Below, in pieces: positions 42,926 to 50,773 of a DNA stretch of 64,000 nt. The notes under the pieces are model-generated. The model was not told the origin of the DNA. It saw only the letters and a program-made list of their open reading frames with translations, and did no database searches. Where the stretch lies: the NCBI RefSeq assembly GCF_037327425.1, contig NZ_CP147846.1:434001-498000 (forward strand), written 5' to 3'. Positions within the stretch are counted from its first letter, which is position 1. The number at the start of each line of letters is the position of its first letter. Position numbers and translations under genes: made by a program. The DNA is from Rhodococcus sovatensis. GTDB taxonomy: Bacteria; Actinomycetota; Actinomycetes; Mycobacteriales; Mycobacteriaceae.

Positions 42926-44547
42926 GTGCGTGAAACCAGGAACGAGCCGATTGCCAGGGCATCGACGGGTGCGGAACCGAACAGCTCGAGTGCGTCGTGT
43001 GGACTGTCGACCATGGGCCGCCCGGCAGTGTTCAAGCTGGTGTTGACGACGACCGGCGTGCCGGTGAGGCGGTCGAACTCGGTCAACACAGAGGCCATCA
43101 GTGCATCGCGTTTCGGATCGATGGTTTGTATCCGGGCCGTTCCGTCGACGTGGGTGACTGCCCCGAGGCGCTCGCGCCACTGCGGGTCGACATCGTGCAC
43201 GAACAGCATGTAGGGACTGGGTATGGGTCCTCGAGCAAAAATCTCCGAGGCGCGGGATTCGAGCACCATGGGGGCGACCGGGCGAAACTGTTCACGGCCT
43301 TTGATGTCGTTGAGACGCTCCACGTTCGACTTGTGACCGGGATGCGCGAGCAGAGACCGGTTGCCCAGTGCGCGTGGACCGAACTCGGATCGGCCCTGAA
43401 ACCAGCCGATAACCCCGTTCTCGGCCAGTATGCGGGCTGCCTCGGTGCCGATGTCTGCAGGCTTGGTGTATCGCACGCGCGCAGTGCGCAGGATGGCCTC
43501 GATGTCGTCGTCGGACCACGATCGACCCAGCGCGGCGCCGGTCATCGGCATGATCTCGTCGCCCGCTTCTGCAGCGAGGGTCAGTGCTGCACCCAACGCC
43601 GTGCCCGAGTCGCCGGACGCGGGTTGTATCCATAAGCTCTCGAACGGCCCGTCGGAATGAACCCGGGTGTTGGCGACACAATTGAGTGCAGTGCCGCCCG
43701 CGAGCGTGAGGTGGCGGGCGGCGGTCTTGTTGGCCAGCCATGTGCACAGTTCGAGTAGCACCTCTTCCAGAACTGCCTGCACGCTGCACGCCAGATCTGC
43801 ATGTTCTTGCTCGAAGCCTTCACCGCGAGCTCGCCTGGGTGCGAACCTGTTCCAGTCGAACCGATCGGTGCGGAACCCGCCGTCGCCGGTCGTGCGAACA
43901 AATTTTCGCAGCTCGTCGAGATAGCGGGGAGTGCCGTACGACGCTATGGCCATGACCTTGTATTCGTCACTCGACCGCGCGAAACCGAGATGCTCGGTCA
44001 GCTCCTCGTAGAGGAAGCCGAGTGAATGTGGAAGCTCCTGCATGGCAAGGATATCGAGCTTGCCGTGTCGGTACTCGCCTGCGAGCATGGATCCTCGCTC
44101 ACCACGTCCGTCCAGCACCAGCACAGCTCCGTCGCCCCCGGGACTCGCGAGTCCTGCTGAGGCGGCATGCGCGATGTGGTGGCGTACGTATCGAAAGTTC
44201 GCGGGATCGTAGGACGAAAATGCTGCGCGAAGGAAGTACGGCGCTCGTCGCGCATATGTGGTGCGTAGGTATTCCCAGTTCTCGTCCAGGCCCGCCGATT
44301 CCGGATCGACGTAGTCAGGATCGTAGGAGTACGCGACCGCATCGATTTCGGAGATATCCAGGTCGCCTTGGCGCAGACACCACGCTATTGCCTCTTCGGG
44401 TAGTTCCCACGACGAGAACGGCACCGGCCGCTTGGCGTGCTTTCGCCTGCTGAATCGCTCTTCCTCTGCGGCTGCGACTGTGTGTCCATCGACGACGAGC
44501 GCTGCGGCCGAGTCATGAAAGACGGCGTTGATGCCGAGAACACGCAT
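42922..44547 (-). CDS. NodU/CmcH-type carbamoyltransferase
   Basis: A 541-residue O-carbamoyltransferase that uses carbamoyl phosphate and ATP to carbamoylate a hydroxyl, typically on a sugar. VLGINAVFHDSAAALVVDGH is the start, EEERFSRRKHAKRPVP the first conserved block, VRHHIAHAASAGLASP the metal-binding His pair, and LAGGTALNCVANTRVHSDGP the ATP-binding ASKHA loop. The YrdC-like end has WFQGRSEFGPRALGNRSLLA and VVVNTSLNTAGRPMVDSPHD. Length is normal. It is translationally coupled to the GT2-GmhB gene and follows the epimerase gene by 89 bases. Carbamoylated heptose is known in some antibiotics and LPS cores, so the heptose itself may be its substrate. Confidence 0.95.
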   Translation of the reverse strand: MRVLGINAVFHDSAAALVVDGHTVAAAEEERFSRRKHAKRPVPFSSWELPEEAIAWCLRQGDLDISEIDAVAYSYDPDYVDPESAGLDENWEYLRTTYARRAPYFLRAAFSSYDPANFRYVRHHIAHAASAGLASPGGDGAVLVLDGRGERGSMLAGEYRHGKLDILAMQELPHSLGFLYEELTEHLGFARSSDEYKVMAIASYGTPRYLDELRKFVRTTGDGGFRTDRFDWNRFAPRRARGEGFEQEHADLACSVQAVLEEVLLELCTWLANKTAARHLTLAGGTALNCVANTRVHSDGPFESLWIQPASGDSGTALGAALTLAAEAGDEIMPMTGAALGRSWSDDDIEAILRTARVRYTKPADIGTEAARILAENGVIGWFQGRSEFGPRALGNRSLLAHPGHKSNVERLNDIKGREQFRPVAPMVLESRASEIFARGPIPSPYMLFVHDVDPQWRERLGAVTHVDGTARIQTIDPKRDALMASVLTEFDRLTGTPVVVNTSLNTAGRPMVDSPHDALELFGSAPVDALAIGSFLVSRT

Positions 44548-44636
44548 GATGCCTCCGATCTCGAACGGCCCGGGCGACTACCCGACTGGTGCGGTCTACC
44601 CGGCAAATTCTGGAAAAAACATGTACGGGAAATCCG

Positions 44637-45608
44637 TTATCCGACACTTGTTGGCGCTGGTGAGGTCGGGTGTGTGAACCAGTCGACAGTGCGCCGTAGG
44701 CCCGCGTCGATTCCGATGAGCGGTTCCCACCCGAGGCGTAGACGTGCCCTCGATATGTCAGGGCATCGCCGACGAGGATCGTCCTCCACCGCGTCGATGA
44801 AGTCGAGCTCGGCAGTGGATCCGGCGATTGCGGCTACGCGAACGGCCCATTCGGCAACGGATGCCTCCACCGGATTACCGATGTTGATCGGTCCGGGCTC
44901 ATTCGAACGCGCCAGTGCAATCAGGCCGGCGACGGTATCGGAGACGAAGCAGATCGACCGAGTCTGTTGACCGGTCCCTGTCACCGTCAGCTTGTCGCCT
45001 GCGAGACTCTGGGCGATGAAAGTAGGGATCATGCGGCCGTCCTCGGCGCGCATACGGGGTCCGTATGTATTGAATATTCGTGCGATTGCGGTATTTACCG
45101 AGCGGCTGCGGCGATACGCCGACGTGAGAGCCTCGGCGTAACGTTTGGCTTCGTCGTAAACGCTGCGCGGGCCTACCGGATTGACATTGCCGAAGTACGT
45201 TTCGTGCTGAGGGTGAACCTGCGGGTCGCCGTAGACCTCGCTCGTCGAGGCCAACACGAACCGGGCGTTGTTCGCCGACGCGATCTCCAATGCACGTTCG
45301 GTACCGATCGAGCCCGCGCGGAGTGTTTCGATCGGAAGCCGGTGATAGTCGGCAGGTGACGCAGGCGATGCCAAGTGAAAAATCGCGTCGACCATGCCGA
45401 TGTCCGGCAGCGGCTCCGTGATGTCGTGCTCGACAAGTTGGAAGCCCTTTACCTCCAGCAGCGACTGAATGTTCACGGCGTTGCCGGTCGAAAAGTTGTC
45501 GACGCAGATCACCGAGGTACCGGAGTCGAGTAACGACTCGCACAAATGCGATCCGATGAATCCTGAACCGCCTAGTACGAGCGCTCTGTGAATGTGTGAT
45601 GTGGTCAC
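44637..45608 (-). CDS. NAD-dependent epimerase, UDP-glucuronate decarboxylase-like
   Basis: A 323-residue extended SDR. The cofactor loop RALVLGGSGFIGSHLCESLL is at the start. HLASPASPADYHRLPIETLR followed by AGSIGT is the stretch characteristic of UDP-glucuronate decarboxylases, and STSEVYGDPQVHPQHETYFG and RSVYDEAKRYAEAL give the Ser/Thr and YxxxK residues. ARIFNTYGPRMRAEDGRMIP completes the family pattern. Such enzymes turn UDP-glucuronate into UDP-xylose. GTG 45608 is chosen because GGGAA lies upstream and the Rossmann loop starts soon after. It heads the minus-strand run that ends with ugd, so both steps from UDP-glucose to UDP-xylose could come from one transcript. An epimerase role on another sugar is the alternative. 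Confidence 0.88.
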   Translation of the reverse strand: MTTSHIHRALVLGGSGFIGSHLCESLLDSGTSVICVDNFSTGNAVNIQSLLEVKGFQLVEHDITEPLPDIGMVDAIFHLASPASPADYHRLPIETLRAGSIGTERALEIASANNARFVLASTSEVYGDPQVHPQHETYFGNVNPVGPRSVYDEAKRYAEALTSAYRRSRSVNTAIARIFNTYGPRMRAEDGRMIPTFIAQSLAGDKLTVTGTGQQTRSICFVSDTVAGLIALARSNEPGPINIGNPVEASVAEWAVRVAAIAGSTAELDFIDAVEDDPRRRCPDISRARLRLGWEPLIGIDAGLRRTVDWFTHPTSPAPTSVG

Positions 45609-45668
45609 CGGCGAGAGATTCCCGCGAAATGCGGGTGTAAACGCAGTGAACAAAGTTTGTGAAATTGT

Positions 45669-45692
45669 GATTGTCGGGAAGCTTGCCGGGTA
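45669..45692 (+). promoter_or_regulatory. SigF-like promoter
   Basis: GATT at 45669-45672, 15 bases, GGGTA at 45688-45692. The GT2 start codon at 45703 lies only 10 bases after the -10, so the transcript would be nearly leaderless, in line with the absence of a ribosome-binding site there. Confidence 0.5.
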
Positions 45693-45702
45693 GTGCTCAT
45701 CA

Positions 45703-46581
45703 ATGTCCGACGCCACCACCGTTGTCATCGTTACGCGTGATCGAGCAGAAGAATTGCTGACCACGCTTACTCATTTGGTCGCACTCGAGCCTCGTCCGCC
45801 GGTCGTCGTGGTGGACAATGCCTCGACGGACAACACTGCCGTCGTCGTGGACCGCATGGCGCGTGAGTACGGCGGGCTGACGTCGATCAGACTGGACCGG
45901 AACGGAGGCGGCGCGTCGAGGAACGTGGGTGTGGCGGCCGCGACGACTCCCTTCGTGGCCTTCAGCGACGACGATTCTTGGTGGGCGAACAACGCTCTGC
46001 AACGCGCTGCGCACGTGTTCTCGGAGTATCCACGTGTGGGCTTGATCGCGGCACGCACGCTCGTAGGCCACGACGAGCGGGAAGATCCGGTCAACGCAAT
46101 GATGGAAAGTAGCCCGTTGGGCCGTGCGCCTGGTGCTCCGGGGCCGTCGGTGCTCGGGTTTCTGGCGTGTGGTTCGATCGTTCGGAAGTCCGCTTTCGAT
46201 CAAGTCGGCGGGTTCTCGCCGTTGATCGGGTTTGCCGGGGAGGAAGAATCTTTGGCGATCGACCTCGCCGCGCACGGATGGGAATTGTGCTACGTCCGAG
46301 ACATCGTAAGCCACCATCACCCGTCGCTTTCGCGGTCGTCGCCGTATCAGCGGCGCGTCGCCGCGATGCGAAATCGGCTGCTCACCAACTGGATAAGACG
46401 GCCGCTGTCGCGCGTCGGCAGTGAGAGCATCAGACTCGTTCGCTGCGCGGTGACCGATCCCGTGGCGCGCGCGGCACTTTACGGTGCGGTCAAACTACTG
46501 CCGGCGGCTGTACGAGCCAGGCAGACCATTCCGCGTGATATCGAACGAAAGCTTCGACTACTGCAGGGAGCACTGTCGTGA
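45703..46581 (+). CDS. GT2-family glycosyltransferase
   Basis: A 292-residue inverting glycosyltransferase of family 2. TTVVIVTRDRAEELLTTLTH and VVVDNASTDNTAVVVDRMAR are the nucleotide-binding strands. FVAFSDDDSWWANNAL carries the DDD metal motif, and QVGGFSPLIGFAGEEESLAI with AAHGWELCYVRDIVSHHHPS is the catalytic end. There is no membrane segment. No ribosome-binding site is visible; a SigF-like promoter directly upstream would give a leaderless message. It is divergent from the glycan run and overlaps the next glycosyltransferase by four bases. Confidence 0.92.
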   Translation: MSDATTVVIVTRDRAEELLTTLTHLVALEPRPPVVVVDNASTDNTAVVVDRMAREYGGLTSIRLDRNGGGASRNVGVAAATTPFVAFSDDDSWWANNALQRAAHVFSEYPRVGLIAARTLVGHDEREDPVNAMMESSPLGRAPGAPGPSVLGFLACGSIVRKSAFDQVGGFSPLIGFAGEEESLAIDLAAHGWELCYVRDIVSHHHPSLSRSSPYQRRVAAMRNRLLTNWIRRPLSRVGSESIRLVRCAVTDPVARAALYGAVKLLPAAVRARQTIPRDIERKLRLLQGALS

Positions 46582-47501
46582 CATCTCCATCACAACGCCC
46601 GCCGGCAGGCGACAACGACGTGACCGTTGTGATCATCACTCACAATCGTTGCGACGAATTGCGTCGGACGCTGACACACATGACCCAGCTACCCGACGCC
46701 GCGCCGATCATCGTTGCTGACAACGGGTCCGGTGACGGAACGGCCGACATGGTTCGGATGACGTTTCCGTCGGTGACGCTTCTGGAATTCGACGCAAACC
46801 TTGGGGCGATCGGACGTAATCGCGCGATGGAGCTCGTGAATACCGAGTACGTCGCGTTCTGCGATGACGACACCCGTTGGCAACCGGGTGCTCTGACGAT
46901 CGGAGCCACAGTATTGTCGGACTATCCGTCCATCGGATCAGTGACCGGAAAGTGCATGGTCGCTCCGTCCTTGGTCGAAGACCCCATCACGCCCGAATTT
47001 CGTGACTCACCGATCGCGCGGCCGACGTGGCTACCGGGACCTGCACTCCTCGGTGTGATGGCGGGCCTGTCGATGTTTCGGGTCGCAGCATTCCGCCAGG
47101 TCGGCGGGTTCTGCGAGAAGATGTGGCTCGGTGGAGAGGAGGAACTTCTCGCACTGGACCTCGCCTCAGCCGGATGGTGGATGGTGTGGGAAGAATCCAT
47201 GGTCATTCACCATGAGCCGTCGGTGAGCAGGCAGGCGACCCGTCGCAGACAGCTCGGAATTCGAAATACGCTGTGGACACTGTGGCTACGCAGACCTGTG
47301 CGAAGTGCAGTGCGTCGCTCCCACGCTGTCCTCGCTTCCGCGCCCCGCGACATGAAGACAGTGTCCGCTGTCGTCGAAGCCGCTCGGTCAGCACCGTGGG
47401 TTCTCCGTCATCGGCAGGTGGTCCCACCTCACGTGGAGGAAGGACTGGTACTGCTCGAAGCGCCTCAGTCGACGTCGAAGGCGAGACGGTACGTCGGTTG
47501 A
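46578..47501 (+). CDS. GT2-family glycosyltransferase
   Basis: A 307-residue paralogue of the preceding gene. VTVVIITHNRCDELRRTLTH, IVADNGSGDGTADMVRM, YVAFCDDDTRWQPGAL (metal motif) and QVGGFCEKMWLGGEEELLAL followed by WWMVWEESMVIHHEPS are the equivalents. The similarity in order and spacing suggests a tandem duplication that has diverged. The start is GTG 46578, overlapping the previous stop (GTGA). It is convergent with a GT4 gene 33 bases away. Both GT2 enzymes probably add sugars to the same surface glycan; donors are unknown. Confidence 0.92.
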   Translation: MTSPSQRPPAGDNDVTVVIITHNRCDELRRTLTHMTQLPDAAPIIVADNGSGDGTADMVRMTFPSVTLLEFDANLGAIGRNRAMELVNTEYVAFCDDDTRWQPGALTIGATVLSDYPSIGSVTGKCMVAPSLVEDPITPEFRDSPIARPTWLPGPALLGVMAGLSMFRVAAFRQVGGFCEKMWLGGEEELLALDLASAGWWMVWEESMVIHHEPSVSRQATRRRQLGIRNTLWTLWLRRPVRSAVRRSHAVLASAPRDMKTVSAVVEAARSAPWVLRHRQVVPPHVEEGLVLLEAPQSTSKARRYVG

Positions 47502-47534
47502 CCGCTGAGTCGATCGCCGATCGGAAAGCGGCAG

Positions 47535-48752
47535 TCAGCGGGTCCCTGCGACGCTGGAGTCCGTCGCGGTGCGATCGATGCGCGAGTAGGCTCGGACCGT
47601 GTCCTTGGCGATCCGGTCCCAGGAGTACCTGAGCGACCGTTCGAGTGCATTGATGCTGTAGGTTTTTCGTAGCTGATCGTCACGCGAAATTCGGTTCACG
47701 GCACTCGCTATTTTGCTTGAATCCCGTGGCGGTACAAGTGCTCCCGTGCGGCCGTCGACGACGGTGTCCAGGAGGCCACCGACCGCCGAAGCGACTACGG
47801 GTATTCCGCACGCCATCGCCTCGAGCGGCACGATGCCGAACGGCTCGTACCAAGGGGCGCACACGACGACGTCGGCCGACCTCAACAGCGCGGGCATGTC
47901 GGCTCGCGAAACCTGACCGATCATGCGCACACGGTCCCGGACACCGAGCCGTCGAGCCGTACTGCTCAGTCGCTCGACTTCGGGGTCGGAATCGAAGTTG
48001 CCCGCTTGGGGCCCGCCGACCAGTACCAGTTCGACGTCCGGCATATCCGGCAATGCCTCGATGACCGTCGCAAAGCCCTTCCGCCGCACCATACGTCCGA
48101 CTGTCACAACTCGACACCTACCTTCGGTTGATCGCGCGAAGGCCGGGCCGCTCGCCGTGAAGGTGTCGAGGTCGACTCCGCATGGAACAACCGAGATTCG
48201 CGAAGGCTCTACGCCCATCCGAGTCAGTTCGAATGCTTCGTCCGAGCATGTTGCCACCACACGCGCAGCGCCGCAGGCCAAGTCGCGTTCGATCTCGATC
48301 CGATCCGGGGGGCTCGTGTCGGCGGATCCCTGGTGTCGCCTCTTGACTTCGCCCAAAGCATGAAAAGTGATGACGTAGGGCAGCCCCACTGCTCTGGCTG
48401 CCGACCGAGAGGCCAACCCGGACATCCAGAAATGGGCATGCACTACATCTGGGCGGTCCTCGCGCCACACCTGAGCGAGAACTTCTCGGAATTCGTCCAT
48501 GTAGGGCAACAGATCGTCTTTGGGTATCGGCTCCGCCGGCCCAGCGGCGACACGAGTGACGCGGTAGCCTGCCTCGGTAGTCACCGTATCGGGCCCGTCG
48601 GCGTCATCGCGGCGGGTGTAGACGGTGATGCTGTGGCCGAGAGCGGCCAACGAACGGGCAAGCTCGGCCACGTGCACGTTCTGTCCCCCGGCATCGACGC
48701 CACCGAGCGCAGCGAGGGGGCTTGCGTGTTCCGAGACGAGTGCGATTTTCAT
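47535..48752 (-). CDS. GT4-family glycosyltransferase
   Basis: A 405-residue GT-B retaining glycosyltransferase. KIALVSEHASPLAALGGVDA followed by GGQNVHVAELARSLAALGH is the glycogen-synthase-like donor/acceptor loop also seen in MshA-type enzymes. DVVHAHFWMSGLASRSAARA and PYVITFHALGEVKRRH follow. The EX7E-type motif is in CAPWYEPFGIVPLEAMACGI, then PVVASAVGGLLDTVVDGRTG. The nearest resemblance is to sugar-phosphate or glycerol-linked glycosyltransferases; MshA itself is not claimed. It lies 25 bases downstream of another GT4 gene on the same strand. Confidence 0.9.
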   Translation of the reverse strand: MKIALVSEHASPLAALGGVDAGGQNVHVAELARSLAALGHSITVYTRRDDADGPDTVTTEAGYRVTRVAAGPAEPIPKDDLLPYMDEFREVLAQVWREDRPDVVHAHFWMSGLASRSAARAVGLPYVITFHALGEVKRRHQGSADTSPPDRIEIERDLACGAARVVATCSDEAFELTRMGVEPSRISVVPCGVDLDTFTASGPAFARSTEGRCRVVTVGRMVRRKGFATVIEALPDMPDVELVLVGGPQAGNFDSDPEVERLSSTARRLGVRDRVRMIGQVSRADMPALLRSADVVVCAPWYEPFGIVPLEAMACGIPVVASAVGGLLDTVVDGRTGALVPPRDSSKIASAVNRISRDDQLRKTYSINALERSLRYSWDRIAKDTVRAYSRIDRTATDSSVAGTR

Positions 48753-48777
48753 CGAAGATCCTTCCGTTGCTGTTCGG

Positions 48778-49773
48778 TCACCGAATCACCTCGGCCAGGA
48801 CGTTGTCCCAGTCCTGCAAGAACCGATGCAGTCCGTGGCGCTCGGCTGCGGTGGCACGTGACCTGATACCGGCTGCCACTGCTGCGTCCGGATCTGCTGT
48901 GAATCGTTCTATTGCGTCGGCCAGTACGTCGACATCGTTGGACAGCACGCCGGCATCGGGAGGCACAGTGGTCGGCGCCTCCGTGACCGCGAGCGCTACC
49001 ACCGGCATTCCCATGTGCATGGCTTCGAGCAAGGACAGTCCCAGCGATGTCCATCGCGGCGTGTGAACGTAGACACGATGCGCGGCCACGGCATCGAGCA
49101 CGTCGTCGCTGCGTAGGTCACCGCAGCCGTGTACGCGGGTCGAGCCGAGGGCTGAGCCTAAGCATTCTGTCCCCATGCCGTACACGTCGATCGGTACTTT
49201 CCTCGACAAGGGCGCGAGCAGGTCTGTTCCGGTAATTCTTCCGCGTCGGACCGGTTCGTTGATCATGGTTGCGGTGCGTGCCGATCGCCCCGTGTACCGG
49301 TACCCGGGATCTGGGATGCCGTGCCGCACGAGGTAGGTCGGCGCTCGCCCGTTGTCCCACATCAGTTGGTTGAACTCGGTGACGTGGACGATGGGTATGT
49401 CATCGCGGTCTGCCATTGGATGACGCGTATCTGCGGCGCTCGGCCTCGGCGTGTTGTGTTCGACGTAAACGGCCGGAACATCCACTCCAGGTTCACGTCC
49501 GGTCCAGGCGCGAAAAAGCTCGAGTTCCCGCGGACGCTGGAGTATCACCACGTCGATCTCGCGCTCGCACAGTCGGTCGAAAGGTACTTCACGCGCGGCC
49601 GGCCATGATCGCCCACACAACCCACGTCCCCACTCTCCCCTTTCGGGGACAGCGGGAATCGAATAGCGATGTTGCCCGGCAACGAAGGAGGTGGCCCACG
49701 ACCCGTGCACGTGCCACATCACAATGTCGAGCACCTTGTGCTGTTCCGGCGTGTACAAGTTCGACTCGAACAT
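48778..49773 (-). CDS. GT4-like glycosyltransferase
   Basis: A 331-residue GT-B type enzyme. DIVMWHVHGSWATSFVAGQH is the N-terminal motif, with DVVILQRPRELELFRAWTGR and VPAVYVEHNTPRPSAADTRH in the first half. MWDNGRAPTYLVRHGIPDPG follows, and VYVHTPRWTSLGLSLLEAMH then MGMPVVALAVTEAPTTVPPD supplies the retaining-enzyme Glu region. The start is uncertain: ATG 49773, GTG 49734 and ATG 49719 are in frame, and homology begins at about the last two. It forms a two-gene unit with the GT4 gene below and is divergent from the DUF3263-like gene. Confidence 0.82.
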   Translation of the reverse strand: MFESNLYTPEQHKVLDIVMWHVHGSWATSFVAGQHRYSIPAVPERGEWGRGLCGRSWPAAREVPFDRLCEREIDVVILQRPRELELFRAWTGREPGVDVPAVYVEHNTPRPSAADTRHPMADRDDIPIVHVTEFNQLMWDNGRAPTYLVRHGIPDPGYRYTGRSARTATMINEPVRRGRITGTDLLAPLSRKVPIDVYGMGTECLGSALGSTRVHGCGDLRSDDVLDAVAAHRVYVHTPRWTSLGLSLLEAMHMGMPVVALAVTEAPTTVPPDAGVLSNDVDVLADAIERFTADPDAAVAAGIRSRATAAERHGLHRFLQDWDNVLAEVIR

Positions 49774-49924
49774 TGCAGTCGAGTGCCCATGCCAAGTGTG
49801 AATAAACTGGTCGCCGCAAAATTTTTTCCGCGGTGCGGCTTGACGCACCCCGCTGTTTATCTCCGAAATTTGCGGTCATCCACCGTTCGGTAGGAGCTCT
49901 CCGGATTGCACACGAGGACAAGCC

Positions 49925-50218
49925 ATGACTACGACTACGTACGATGCCGGTAATCGACGAACCGAGGACGATGACCTTCTCGTCGCCGGCGAGGAACGCG
50001 CGGTGATCGAGTTTGCACTTCGCTGGGTCAATTCCGGTGGAGGGCCCGAAGCAGAGATTGCAGCGAGTTTCGAGACGAACGGACGAATGTTCTACCGCAG
50101 GGTCGTTGAAATCTTGGAACGTCGACCGAAAACCGAATACGCTGTGCTCGGTCTGAGCACGGTCATGGTCACGCGCATGACGGCGGTAGCCCGCCGGCGC
50201 ATCTGGATCTCGAGCTGA
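49925..50218 (+). CDS. DUF3263-like small protein
   Basis: A 97-residue protein. EERAVIEFALRWVNSGGGPE then AEIAASFETNGRMFYRRVVE, ILERRP resembles the actinobacterial DUF3263 family, where a helix-turn-helix-like block ending Y-R-x-V...L-x-x-R-P is conserved. No membrane segment is visible. Function is unknown. It is followed 7 bases later by another small gene on the same strand, so the two may be co-transcribed ahead of the manganese catalase. Confidence 0.75.
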   Translation: MTTTTYDAGNRRTEDDDLLVAGEERAVIEFALRWVNSGGGPEAEIAASFETNGRMFYRRVVEILERRPKTEYAVLGLSTVMVTRMTAVARRRIWISS

Positions 50219-50225
50219 GCCCGCG

Positions 50226-50627
50226 ATGAGTGTCTTTCGGCGCCCACCGCACGAGTACGGGGGGTCCGCGCGCCCGCAGGTCGGACCGCTACTCTCCGAC
50301 TCGAAAGCGAACCTGCACACCGCTGCTGACTGTTTACTCAGACGCGACGCCCCGGACGACCCAGCGCTCGATTACGTGGCTCTCGGTCTCTTGGTCCAGG
50401 ACGTACGAGCGTTGGCTCGAGTGGGGGACGCGTTGGCTCGTCGATACCTCGCGAGTCTGTCGTCCGGTCGGCTGACTGTTGTCGACGGGCCCTTCGTCGG
50501 TGAGGAGCACGTCGCGGTAGCGACCGCCGTAGCAGCACTTCTGCGCGCAATCGATAGCTGCACCGATGTCGAGCGCGCACTGACCAATGCCCAGATCTGC
50601 ACATCCGGTTTGGCGATTCGCCGATGA
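50226..50627 (+). CDS. Hypothetical protein
   Basis: A 133-residue protein I do not recognise. ADCLLRRDAPDDPALDYVAL then GLLVQDVRALARVGDALARR looks helical, and LTVVDGPFVGEEHVAVATAV then AALLRAIDSCTDVERALTNA gives a second helical half. Arg- and Ala-rich, no signal peptide. It starts with ATG 50226 right after the DUF3263-like gene, and the SigF-like promoter of the catalase lies 67 bases after its stop. It is probably a real gene on context, but the assignment rests on composition and spacing only. Confidence 0.6.
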   Translation: MSVFRRPPHEYGGSARPQVGPLLSDSKANLHTAADCLLRRDAPDDPALDYVALGLLVQDVRALARVGDALARRYLASLSSGRLTVVDGPFVGEEHVAVATAVAALLRAIDSCTDVERALTNAQICTSGLAIRR

Positions 50628-50693
50628 CGCCGACAACGAGCCAAATGAAGCTTCGCGTAACTGGGCGTGGACAGATTTGTTCTTTCGTCAGCC

Positions 50694-50717
50694 GTTTGCA
50701 TCGAAATCGGCCGGGTA
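50694..50717 (+). promoter_or_regulatory. SigF-like promoter of the catalase gene
   Basis: GTTT at 50694-50697, 15 bases, GGGTA followed by C at 50713-50718. The transcript would start about 50 bases before the catalase ATG. Confidence 0.6.
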
Positions 50718-50773
50718 CCAACGCATAGTCCGCCGCAGAAAACAGTTGTCTCGCAATTTCGAAGGAGATCCAG

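Noticed and set aside
35347..45608. LPS core biosynthesis
   Set aside because: Surrounding genes are clearly actinobacterial and no lipid A or LPS export genes are present; the heptose must serve another glycan.
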